From: Planctomycetia bacterium
GTDB taxonomy: Bacteria; Planctomycetota; Planctomycetia; Gemmatales; Gemmataceae
Length of the DNA stretch: 6,400 nt
Assembly: GCA_005773755.1 (NCBI GenBank)
Contig: SXHE01000504.1
Span: 1-6,400 of the forward strand
Direction of reading: 5' to 3'
Below the pieces are notes generated by a model, which saw nothing but the letters and a program-made list of their open reading frames with translations, did no database searches and was not told where the DNA came from. The translations under genes and the position numbers were made by a program. Below, in pieces: positions 1 through 6,152 of the stretch (position 1 is its first letter; each line of letters begins with the position of its first letter).

Positions 1-1804
1 CGTCCATCGTGGTGAACGCGGGCACGTCCCTGCCGTCCTCCTTGTAGCCCTTCACGGTGCCGAACGCGAGCCGCAGGGTGAACGTGGCGTCCGGGTACAC
101 CTTGTCGCCGTCCATCGCGAACTTGGCCTTCGCCAGCGCCGCGTACGCCTGGCGCTTCGGCTCGTCGACCTCGTTCTCGAACCGCTTGCGGAGCGCGCGG
201 CTCGCGGGGTCGACCAGCGCGGCCACCTCGATCATCGGGTCCTTCAGGAGCGCGATGTTGTACGGCACCCCGTTCTTCGCCGCGTCCTCGATGCCCGTAA
301 AGATGGCCTCGCGCACCTTCGGGTCGCGCACCTTCGTGCCGCTAATCAGCTCGAAGGCCCGCTCGCGCGGCGACTTCCCGGCCAGCACCTTCTTCACCAG
401 GTCCGAGTCCGGCCCCAGCGAGACCGCGAGGAACTGTAGCCCGTCCGCGAGCTTCAGCGTTTCGAGGTCTTCGTACACCGGTTCGTCGGAGAACAGGCCG
501 AACTTGAGGCTGGGGAGCCGAGCGTCGGCGAACTCGCGGAGCCGCTCCGCGTTCTTCTTGGGCAGTTCGTCGGACGCGCGGAGCAGCGTGCGGGCGATGC
601 TGAACGAGGTGCAGTTGAACCCGCCGCCGTTCTCCAGAACCGTCATCTCCTTGATGAGTTCGGCGCGCACCTTCTCGGCCTTCGCGACCGCCTCGAACGC
701 GGCCTTCGCGTTGTTCACCATCGTCGTGGTGCCGGTATCGGTGTCGTGCGGGCCGTTGAGGAACGCCTTGAGTCGCTCCTCGTCCTTGATCTTGCGGCCC
801 ATGAGCTTCGGGTCCATCAGCCCGGCGAGGCCGCCGATGCGGGCCTTGCGGCTGTTCTGGATGCTGAACAGCTCCTCTTCGCTCTTCTGGCTGTTGGCCT
901 CGCTGCGCGCGCCCCACGAGCCGAGCAGCACTTCGAGCCGGTTCAGGCGGCTCAGCACGCCGGGATAGCCGGTGTCGCGCAGGTACTTCAGCTCGTCGGT
1001 CGTGTTGGCGCGGTTGGTGCGACCGGGGTGCCCGCTCACGAGCACCAATTCATCCGCCTTCGCGCCGGCGGCGCTCCACGACAGGTAGTGCTCGCACTTG
1101 AGCGGCTTGCCGTCCTCCCACACGCGGAAGAACGCCACGTCCAGGTCGAACCGCGGGTACTCGAAGTTGTCAGGGTCGCCGCCGAAGAACGCGGCCTGCT
1201 TCTCCGGGGCGAACACGATGCGGATGTCGGTGTACTTCTTGAACGTGTACAGGTGGTACTGCCCGCCGGCGTACAGCGTGACCACGTCGGCCCGGACGTT
1301 CTTCTTCGGGTCGGCCGCGCCCTTCTCCAGTTCGGCGATCTTCGCGGTGCGCAGCTTGAAAGCGTCCGCGGCCGGGGTGCCCGCGGGCACGGCCTTTTCG
1401 ACCTCCGCGGTCACGTCTTTGATGTCGGTCAGGACGTTCAGTTCCAGCCCCTTGCACTTGATCTCGTCGTCGTGGTTCTTGGCGAGGAACCCGTCGCGCA
1501 GGTAGTTCTTTTCGGGTGTCGATACCTTGTCCAGGTCGTGCGCGGCGACGTGGTGGTTGGTCATCACCAGGCCGTTGGGCGAGACGAAGCTGCCGCTCCC
1601 GCCAGAGTTGAACCGGACGCTGGACAGGCGGACGTGGTCGAGCCACTTCTGGTCCGGCTCGAACCCGTATTTCTTGAGCTGGGCGCGGGGCGGGTTGTTG
1701 AACAACCACATGCCCTCGTCGGCCTGACTGGTACTCGGGGTCATGGACAGGCTCAGTGCGGCGATGCCGGCCGCGAGAACGAGGAATCGGATCGGGTGAC
1801 GCAT
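1..1804 (-). CDS. S46-family serine peptidase (dipeptidyl-peptidase 7/11-like), secreted, 3' end outside window
   Basis: About 601 codons are visible, read leftward from the ATG at 1804-1802; the family is usually ~700-720 residues, so roughly the last 110 are missing. Residues 1-29 form a signal peptide: basic start MRHPIR, hydrophobic core, likely cleavage at SQA/DEG. The mature start DEGMWLFNNPP and the block SGGSGSFVSPNGLVMTNHHV are hallmarks of peptidase family S46, which removes dipeptides from the N-termini of peptides outside the cytoplasm. The expected catalytic His is H85 in TNHHV and the Asp is D222 in FDLDVAFFR; the catalytic Ser lies beyond position 1. N213 matches the Asn that binds the substrate amino terminus, but the following Trp of characterised enzymes is F214 here. 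Residues ~270-560 look largely helical, as in the family's helical domain. DPP7-type and DPP11-type specificity cannot be told apart because the deciding residues are off-window. Family assignment is firm; exact activity is inference. Confidence 0.9.
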   Translation of the reverse strand, partial: MRHPIRFLVLAAGIAALSLSMTPSTSQADEGMWLFNNPPRAQLKKYGFEPDQKWLDHVRLSSVRFNSGGSGSFVSPNGLVMTNHHVAAHDLDKVSTPEKNYLRDGFLAKNHDDEIKCKGLELNVLTDIKDVTAEVEKAVPAGTPAADAFKLRTAKIAELEKGAADPKKNVRADVVTLYAGGQYHLYTFKKYTDIRIVFAPEKQAAFFGGDPDNFEYPRFDLDVAFFRVWEDGKPLKCEHYLSWSAAGAKADELVLVSGHPGRTNRANTTDELKYLRDTGYPGVLSRLNRLEVLLGSWGARSEANSQKSEEELFSIQNSRKARIGGLAGLMDPKLMGRKIKDEERLKAFLNGPHDTDTGTTTMVNNAKAAFEAVAKAEKVRAELIKEMTVLENGGGFNCTSFSIARTLLRASDELPKKNAERLREFADARLPSLKFGLFSDEPVYEDLETLKLADGLQFLAVSLGPDSDLVKKVLAGKSPRERAFELISGTKVRDPKVREAIFTGIEDAAKNGVPYNIALLKDPMIEVAALVDPASRALRKRFENEVDEPKRQAYAALAKAKFAMDGDKVYPDATFTLRLAFGTVKGYKEDGRDVPAFTTMD

Positions 1805-1810
1805 GGTGCG

Positions 1811-1814
1811 CCTC
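1811..1814 (-). promoter_or_regulatory. Ribosome binding site of the S46 peptidase
   Basis: Reading the minus strand, GAGG lies six bases before the ATG at 1804. It supports this start, as does the signal peptide that begins exactly here. Confidence 0.55.
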
Positions 1815-1876
1815 ACGGCGGGGTGATACCGGCGAGCGAGTGTTGTTGGGAGGGAGATTTTCGCCGGTGGCGCATC

Positions 1877-1882
1877 GTTATA
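1877..1882 (-). promoter_or_regulatory. Candidate -10 box for the S46 peptidase gene
   Basis: The minus strand reads TATAAC here, a 5/6 match to the sigma-70 -10 consensus in otherwise very GC-rich DNA. Seventeen bases upstream is TGGCTC (1900-1905), a poor -35 match. Transcription would begin near 1870, giving a leader of about 65 nt. The call rests mainly on the -10 box. Confidence 0.35.
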
Positions 1883-1930
1883 GGCGTACCGGCCGAAAAG
1901 AGCCACACACCGCGGGCGGTTCGTCCCCCC

Positions 1931-1960
1931 TTGACCACCGGTGGGCGCGCCCGCTAAACT
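1931..1960 (+). promoter_or_regulatory. Candidate sigma-70 promoter for polA
   Basis: TTGACC (1931-1936; 5/6 to TTGACA) is followed after 18 bases by TAAACT (1955-1960; 4/6 to TATAAT). Transcription would start near 1967, about 80 nt before the polA ATG. It is the best promoter-like pair in the divergent region and probably drives polA, the lipoprotein gene and coaE together. The spacer contains the perfect palindrome GGGCGCGCCC (1943-1952), which could be an operator or could be chance in GC-rich DNA. Confidence 0.5.
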
Positions 1961-2046
1961 ATCCACACATTCGTGTAGCTCAGGTCTGGTGTTCTGGCTC
2001 GCAGCGGTTCCCGCCATAGCCGCTCTTACTCTCAGGTTTCTCCCCC

Positions 2047-5016
2047 ATGCCGGACCCGGCTTCCGCGGGCAGTCTGTACCTACTCGACGCCCACGGACTG
2101 ATTTTCCAGATGTACTACGGCGTCGGGCCGATGACCGCGCCCGACGGGCGGCCCACGAACGCCGTCTTCGGCGTCACCCGCGCGCTGATGAACCTGTACG
2201 ACCGCGGTGCGGACTACCTCATCGCCGCGATGGACCACGCCGACCCGACGTTCCGCTCCGACATCGACGCCAACTACAAGGCCCACCGCGACCCGCCGCC
2301 GGACGACCTACTCCGCCAGGAACCGCTGATCGAGCAGATGCTGCAAGCGATGAACATCCCGTGCATCCGCACGCCGGGGTTCGAGGCCGACGACGCGATG
2401 GCGACAGTGGCGACCCGGGCCGCGGCCCGCGGGCTGGACGTGTACGTCTGCACCGCCGACAAGGACTGCCGCCAGCTCATCGGCCCGAAGGTGAAGATGC
2501 TAAACCTGCGCAAGGACTACGAAGTCCTCGACGCGGCCGGCGTGCTGGCCGATTGGGGCGTGCGCCCGGATCAGGTCATCGACTTCCAATCGCTCGTCGG
2601 TGACGCGGTGGACAACATTCCGGGCGTGAAGGGCGTCGGCCCAAAGACCGCGGCCAGGTGGCTCCAGCAGTACGGCACGCTCGACAAGCTGATCGCCGAC
2701 GCGGACAACGCCCCAGGTGGGCCGAAGACGCGTCAGGCGCTCAAGGACGCAATCGCCAACGGCGACCTCGCCAAGAGCAAGCGGCTCGTCACACTCGATA
2801 CGGACATGAAGATCGAGATCGACTGGGAGCGCTGGAAGCGGCGCGAATGGGACGGCCAGAAGTTGTTGGAGCTGTGCCACGAGTTCGGGTTCCGCGCGTT
2901 CGCGGACCGCGTCCGCAAGACACTCGCCACCAGCGGCGCGGCGAAGAACGCGGACGCGCTCGCGACCGCCGGGCTTGCGCCCGAGCCAACCGAGGCGAGC
3001 GCGCCGGTGGCGGACGACGACGAGCGCGGCGTTCCGGGCGCGAGCACCCCGGCAAAGCCCGCGCGCAAGAAGGGGAAGAAGGCTTCCGCCGGCCTGTTTG
3101 ACGAACTGATGGAGGAACCCGGCGCGATGGCGGAGGCGAAGGCCGCGGCCCCCGCGCCGGTCGCGCCCTCACCTGCGGCCGACGGCTGGAATTACGACGG
3201 CTACGAGACCGTCGACACCGACGTGGACTTCGACCGGTTCCTCGCCGCGCTCAAGAAACAAAAGGCGTTCGTCTTCGACCTGGAAACGACCGGGCTGGAC
3301 CCGATCCACAACCCCATCGTCGGTTACGCCTTCGCGTGGGAGCCGAAAGTCGCGTACTACCTGCCCGTGCGTGCGCCGGCCGAAGACGCGGCCCTCGACC
3401 CCGATACAACCCTTGCGAAGTTAAAGCCGATCTTCGAGAACCCCGCAGTCGAGAAGCGGAACCACAACATCAAGTTCGATCAGATCGTGCTCGCCGCCGC
3501 GGGCGTCCACCTCGCCGGGGTCGCGGGCGACTCGATGATCGCGCACTACCTGCTCGAACCCGGCGCGCGCGTCCACGGCCTCGACGACCTGACCGCCGAC
3601 GTGCTCAAGCACAAGAACGTGCCTATCAGCGAGCTGATCGGCAAGGGCAAGAAGCTCATCACGATGGACAAGGTGCGCGTGGCGCAGGTCGCGCGCTACG
3701 CCGGCGAGGACGCCGACACCGCCTTGCAACTAGCCGCGCACTTCGAGCCGCAACTCGAAGCGAAGGGCCTGCGCAAGCTGTACGACGAACTCGAAATCCC
3801 ACTAATCGCTGTGCTGGCCGAGATGGAGTTGACGGGCATCCGCGTGGACGTGCCGTTCCTCCAGAAACTCGGCACCGAGATGGCGACCGAACTCACCGGG
3901 ATCGAAGCGGACGTCTACGCCGCGGTCGGCCGCGAGTTCAACATCGGCTCGCTGAAGGAGCTTCAGAAGATTCTGTTCGACGAAATGAAGCTGCCCGTGC
4001 AGAAGCGAACGGGCATCAAGAACGAGCCTTCGACCGACCAAGAGTCGCTCGAACGGCTCGCGGCGCTGGGCCACGCGCTGCCGAAGAAATTGATCGACTA
4101 CCGCAAGGTGACGAAGCTCAAGGGCACCTACGTCGACGTGCTCCCGGCACTCGCGGACAACGACGGCCGGGTTCACACGAGCTTCAACCAGGCGTCCGCC
4201 GAAACCGGTAGACTCAGTTCCAGCGACCCGAACTTGCAGAACATCCCGGCGCGGACGGAGCAAGGCGCGCAGCTGCGCAAAGCATTCATCCCGAAGGCCG
4301 GCTGGACGCTGGTAACAGCCGACTACTCGCAGATCGAACTGCGAATGCTGGCGCACTTCTGCGGCGACGAAACGCTGCGGGCCGCGTTCACCGAGGACCG
4401 CGACGTTCACACCGCGGTCGCGGCGCAAATCTTCAAGGTCGCGGAAGCGGACGTAACAAAGGCGCAACGCGGGGTCGCGAAAACGGTCAACTTCGGCGTG
4501 ATCTATGGGATGAGCGCGATGGGCCTGTCGGTGCGGCTGTCGATCCCCAAGAAGGAAGCCGAAGAGTTCATCGACGCCTACTTCGCCCGCTACCCGAAGG
4601 TGCTCGACTATCAGCAGCGGTTGCTGGCACACGCGCAGAAGACCGGCGAGATTCAGACGATCCTCGGCCGCAAGCGCACGCTGAACACGGAGTCGATCAG
4701 CGGCAGTTCGCGCTACCAGAACCGCGGGCAGGCCGAGCGCGAGGCGATCAACTACGAGATTCAAGGTTCGGCCGCGGACCTCATCAAACGGGCGATGCTC
4801 GCGGTGCTCCGGCAGCTCGCGGCCCAGAAGTTGCAAGCCAAAATGCTCCTCTCCGTTCACGACGAACTGGTGTTCGAGGCCCCGCCAACGGAGGTGAAGG
4901 CTCTGGCAAAGCTCGTTCGCGCGGAGATGATCGGGGCGATCAAGCTGGACGTGCCACTGAAGGTGGACGTGGCCGCTGGCCCCAACTGGCTGGACGTGGA
5001 GGACGTGGACGGGTAA
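2047..5016 (+). CDS. polA: DNA polymerase I (5'-3' exonuclease, 3'-5' proofreading exonuclease and polymerase)
   Basis: The 989-residue cytoplasmic enzyme fills gaps, removes RNA primers from Okazaki fragments and serves in excision repair. Residues 1-290 are the 5' nuclease: acidic metal ligands D14, D63, E113, D115, D116, D138, D140, D186 and D189 are all present, with DNIPGVKGVGPKTA as the helix-hairpin-helix region. Residues ~295-380 are an Ala/Pro/Lys-rich linker. Residues ~385-580 are the proofreading domain with Exo I D411/E413 (DLETTGLD), Exo II D478 (NHNIKFD) and Exo III D555 (YAGED), all intact. Polymerase motifs follow: motif A D759 (DYSQIELR), motif B R808-K812-F816-Y820, motif C H938-D939-E940. 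Length exceeds E. coli Pol I (928), mainly in the linker. Phe at 816 predicts the usual discrimination against dideoxynucleotides. The ATG at 2047 starts just before the conserved first strand (YLLDAHG), although the ribosome site is poor. Identity is certain. Confidence 0.98.
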   Translation: MPDPASAGSLYLLDAHGLIFQMYYGVGPMTAPDGRPTNAVFGVTRALMNLYDRGADYLIAAMDHADPTFRSDIDANYKAHRDPPPDDLLRQEPLIEQMLQAMNIPCIRTPGFEADDAMATVATRAAARGLDVYVCTADKDCRQLIGPKVKMLNLRKDYEVLDAAGVLADWGVRPDQVIDFQSLVGDAVDNIPGVKGVGPKTAARWLQQYGTLDKLIADADNAPGGPKTRQALKDAIANGDLAKSKRLVTLDTDMKIEIDWERWKRREWDGQKLLELCHEFGFRAFADRVRKTLATSGAAKNADALATAGLAPEPTEASAPVADDDERGVPGASTPAKPARKKGKKASAGLFDELMEEPGAMAEAKAAAPAPVAPSPAADGWNYDGYETVDTDVDFDRFLAALKKQKAFVFDLETTGLDPIHNPIVGYAFAWEPKVAYYLPVRAPAEDAALDPDTTLAKLKPIFENPAVEKRNHNIKFDQIVLAAAGVHLAGVAGDSMIAHYLLEPGARVHGLDDLTADVLKHKNVPISELIGKGKKLITMDKVRVAQVARYAGEDADTALQLAAHFEPQLEAKGLRKLYDELEIPLIAVLAEMELTGIRVDVPFLQKLGTEMATELTGIEADVYAAVGREFNIGSLKELQKILFDEMKLPVQKRTGIKNEPSTDQESLERLAALGHALPKKLIDYRKVTKLKGTYVDVLPALADNDGRVHTSFNQASAETGRLSSSDPNLQNIPARTEQGAQLRKAFIPKAGWTLVTADYSQIELRMLAHFCGDETLRAAFTEDRDVHTAVAAQIFKVAEADVTKAQRGVAKTVNFGVIYGMSAMGLSVRLSIPKKEAEEFIDAYFARYPKVLDYQQRLLAHAQKTGEIQTILGRKRTLNTESISGSSRYQNRGQAEREAINYEIQGSAADLIKRAMLAVLRQLAAQKLQAKMLLSVHDELVFEAPPTEVKALAKLVRAEMIGAIKLDVPLKVDVAAGPNWLDVEDVDG

Positions 5017-5021
5017 ACCCC

Positions 5022-5035
5022 AGCCGCTTGCGGCT
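5022..5035 (+). other. Small hairpin just after polA
   Basis: Six bases after the polA stop codon, AGCCG and CGGCT enclose the loop CTTG. In RNA this is a five-pair stem with a CUUG loop closed by G-C, a known unusually stable tetraloop. No T-run follows, so a classical intrinsic terminator is unlikely. It may stabilise or mark an RNA processing point between polA and the downstream genes. Confidence 0.35.
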
Positions 5036-5045
5036 TCGCGAGAAG

Positions 5046-5049
5046 AAGG
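5046..5049 (+). promoter_or_regulatory. Ribosome binding site favouring the 5058 start of the lipoprotein gene
   Basis: AAGG ends eight bases before ATG 5058. The rival ATG at 5073 is preceded by a G-run (5060-5065) at seven bases, a poorer match to the anti-Shine-Dalgarno sequence, so the choice is not settled. Confidence 0.4.
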
Positions 5050-5057
5050 CGCAAACT

Positions 5058-5303
5058 ATGGGGGGCGTAGCAATGTGGGGGAGTCGCGCGCTGAGGGTCT
5101 GCGCGGTGCTGGCGCTTCTGGCAACCGCCGGCTGCTGCGAACGCTGTCAGAGCCTGTGGAAAGGCGACACGAAGGCCGCGCCGCCGGCACAAGAGAAGGA
5201 AGAGCCGGCACCCAATTTCAAGACCTGGAAGCGGAGTCCGGCGGATTGGGGGTTCAAAGATCAGGTCATCCCGGCGGAGAATGTCCACGGCGGCATCTAC
5301 TGA
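5058..5303 (+). CDS. Small putative lipoprotein of unknown function
   Basis: An 81-residue protein from the ATG at 5058. Residues 8-25 are a signal sequence: basic GSRALR, then hydrophobic VCAVLALLATAG. The lipobox ATAG-C fits the lenient lipoprotein pattern, making C26 the lipidated residue and leaving a mature chain of 56 residues. The mature start is cysteine-rich (CCERC), followed by an Ala/Pro/Glu/Lys spacer and a more ordered-looking tail with three aromatics (FKTW, DWGF) ending HGGIY. I do not recognise the family. The start at 5058 is preferred because AAGG (5046-5049) sits eight bases upstream. ATG 5073 (16 codons after a TTG at 5028) is also possible and gives a tidier signal peptide; the TTG lies in a hairpin loop and is unlikely. 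The gap to polA is about 41 bases and to coaE 50, so it is probably cotranscribed with both. Confidence 0.7.
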   Translation: MGGVAMWGSRALRVCAVLALLATAGCCERCQSLWKGDTKAAPPAQEKEEPAPNFKTWKRSPADWGFKDQVIPAENVHGGIY

Positions 5304-5340
5304 GACGCATGCGACCACGCGCGGCCGTTTCTTGACCCCG

Positions 5341-5346
5341 AAGGGA
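5341..5346 (+). promoter_or_regulatory. Ribosome binding site deciding the coaE start
   Basis: AAGGGA ends seven bases before GTG 5354, a good spacing. The second purine run GAAGAGG (5348-5354) ends only two bases before ATG 5357, too close to serve that codon well. This tilts the choice to GTG, which adds one residue. Confidence 0.45.
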
Positions 5347-5353
5347 TGAAGAG

Positions 5354-5980
5354 GTGATGACCGCGTTCAAACACGGGCCGAAGCCGGTGGTCGGGCTGAT
5401 CGGGGCCATCGGCGCGGGCAAGAGCACTGCGGCCAGGTGCCTCGCGGCACGCGGTGCGCAGGTCATCGACGCGGACGCGCTCGGTCACGAGGCGCTGCGC
5501 CAGCCGGATATAATCGCGCAGCTCGTGGCAATGTGGGGCGAGCGGGTTCGCAAACCGGACGGCGCGCTCGACCGTAAGGAGATTGGGCGGATCGTGTTCG
5601 CGGACCCGGCCCAGCGGAACGCCCTCGAAGCCGCGGTGTTCCCTTATATCGGGGAGCGCACGCACGACGCGATTGCGAGCGCGCAGGCGAACCCGGACGT
5701 GACGTTCGTCGTCCTGGATGCGGCGGTCCTGCTCGAAGCCGGCTGGGGCGAGATGGTTGATAAGATGGTGTACGTGAACGCCCCGCGTGCCGTTCGCGTG
5801 GCCCGGCTCGCGACGCGCAGCGGGTGGACCGAGAGCGAACTGGCCGCACGCGAAGCGGCTCAACTGCCCGCCGAACAGAAGAAGGCGCGGGCCGACGCGA
5901 TTCTGACGAACGACGCCGGCCCGGACGTGTTACAAGATCGGGTCGATACGTTGCTCTCGCGGTGGCAACTGGTTCCGTAA
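5354..5980 (+). CDS. coaE: Dephospho-CoA kinase
   Basis: This 208-residue cytoplasmic kinase catalyses the last step of coenzyme A synthesis, ATP-dependent phosphorylation of the ribose 3'-hydroxyl of dephospho-CoA. The Walker A loop is G17-AIGAGKS at 17-24 in the typical context VVGLIGAIGAGKST. The DAD motif is D39-A40-D41, the helix block LDRKEIGRIVFADPAQR spans 72-88, and the substrate-side motif DAAVLLEAG (122-130) stands where DVPLLFE is common. The lid and C-terminal segment (RLATRSGW, then EQKKARADAIL and a TNDAG turn) are conserved. Length is normal for the family. One oddity is that the usual LExxxHPxI reads LEAAVFPYI, with Phe in place of the His. Start is GTG 5354 or ATG 5357; the ribosome site favours GTG. 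It probably belongs to the polA transcript. Identity is near certain. Confidence 0.95.
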   Translation: MMTAFKHGPKPVVGLIGAIGAGKSTAARCLAARGAQVIDADALGHEALRQPDIIAQLVAMWGERVRKPDGALDRKEIGRIVFADPAQRNALEAAVFPYIGERTHDAIASAQANPDVTFVVLDAAVLLEAGWGEMVDKMVYVNAPRAVRVARLATRSGWTESELAAREAAQLPAEQKKARADAILTNDAGPDVLQDRVDTLLSRWQLVP

Positions 5981-5991
5981 GATCGTGGAGT

Positions 5992-6020
5992 TTGCCGTGT
6001 AGTAGGTAGTGAAGCATTCT
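5992..6020 (+). promoter_or_regulatory. Weak candidate promoter upstream of the probable rho gene
   Basis: TTGCCG (5992-5997; 4/6 to the -35 consensus) and CATTCT (6015-6020; 3/6 to the -10 consensus) are separated by 17 bases. A start near 6027 would lie just ahead of the structured region at 6035. The hexamers are weak, and readthrough from coaE is an equally good explanation for expression. Confidence 0.25.
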
Positions 6021-6034
6021 GTGTCCGTGTTGGT

Positions 6035-6117
6035 GAGTGCGGGGCCGATTCTCCCCGAATGTGTCGCCGGCGTTCAAGGACCGCAAACGCGCTCCCGCCA
6101 GCGACGGACCCGCACTC
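6035..6117 (+). ncRNA. Candidate structured leader RNA (nested inverted repeats) before the probable rho gene
   Basis: An outer stem pairs GAGTGCGGG (6035-6043) perfectly with CCCGCACTC (6109-6117); after one G-A mismatch it can extend through CCG (6045-6047) with CGG (6105-6107). An inner stem pairs GTCGCCGGCG (6063-6072) with CGCCAGCGAC (6096-6105), nine of ten pairs, around a 23-base loop. A small hairpin, CGGG G (6040-6044) with CCCCG (6053-6057), reuses bases of the outer stem, so the two cannot form together. The element ends 35 bases before the ATG. No T-run follows either form, which argues against an ordinary terminator. It matches no riboswitch class I know. Function is inference; GC-rich DNA makes some chance stems likely. 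Confidence 0.4.
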
Positions 6118-6142
6118 CTGGTTTCTTCCGCGCCCGCTGCTT

Positions 6143-6146
6143 GAGG
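6143..6146 (+). promoter_or_regulatory. Ribosome binding site of the probable rho gene
   Basis: GAGG ends six bases before ATG 6153 and clearly supports that start codon. It lies downstream of the structured region and outside its stems. Confidence 0.6.
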
Positions 6147-6152
6147 TTCACC

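Larger units (their letters stand above)
1805..2046. other. Divergent intergenic region between the peptidase gene and polA
   Basis: This 242-bp gap separates two divergently read genes and carries the promoter candidates for both. The polA leader (about 1967-2046) has no good Shine-Dalgarno site: only AGG at 2034-2036, ten bases before the ATG, followed by a pyrimidine-rich run. A short hairpin is possible from GCGG (2004-2007) and CCGC (2011-2014) with a three-base loop. I find no tRNA, terminator or convincing small gene here. Confidence 0.6.

Noticed and set aside
746..1957. A 403-codon open frame on the plus strand, antisense to the peptidase gene
   Set aside because: Its translation is low-complexity Val/Arg/Ala-rich with no motif. 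It is the mirror of a GC-rich coding strand, and the minus-strand frame holds a clear S46 peptidase.
1976..2015. A tRNA-like stretch: TAGCTCAGGTCTGGT followed by GGTTC
   Set aside because: The first part resembles a tRNA D-arm, but GGTTC comes about 30 bases later instead of about 44, and no acceptor or anticodon stem can be formed.
3802..4860. A 352-codon open frame on the minus strand inside polA
   Set aside because: It lies wholly under the conserved polymerase domain and has the Arg/Leu/Val-rich make-up of an antisense shadow frame.
5346..5357. A three-codon upstream frame (ATG AAG AGG TGA) whose stop overlaps the coaE ATG
   Set aside because: The purine run abuts its ATG with no ribosome-site spacing, and the GTG at 5354 is a better coaE start. 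Most likely it is chance.
6040..6057. The CGGGG/CCCCG hairpin as an intrinsic terminator of coaE
   Set aside because: The stem is only five pairs and is followed by GAATGTG, with no T-run. It is treated as a part of the leader structure instead.
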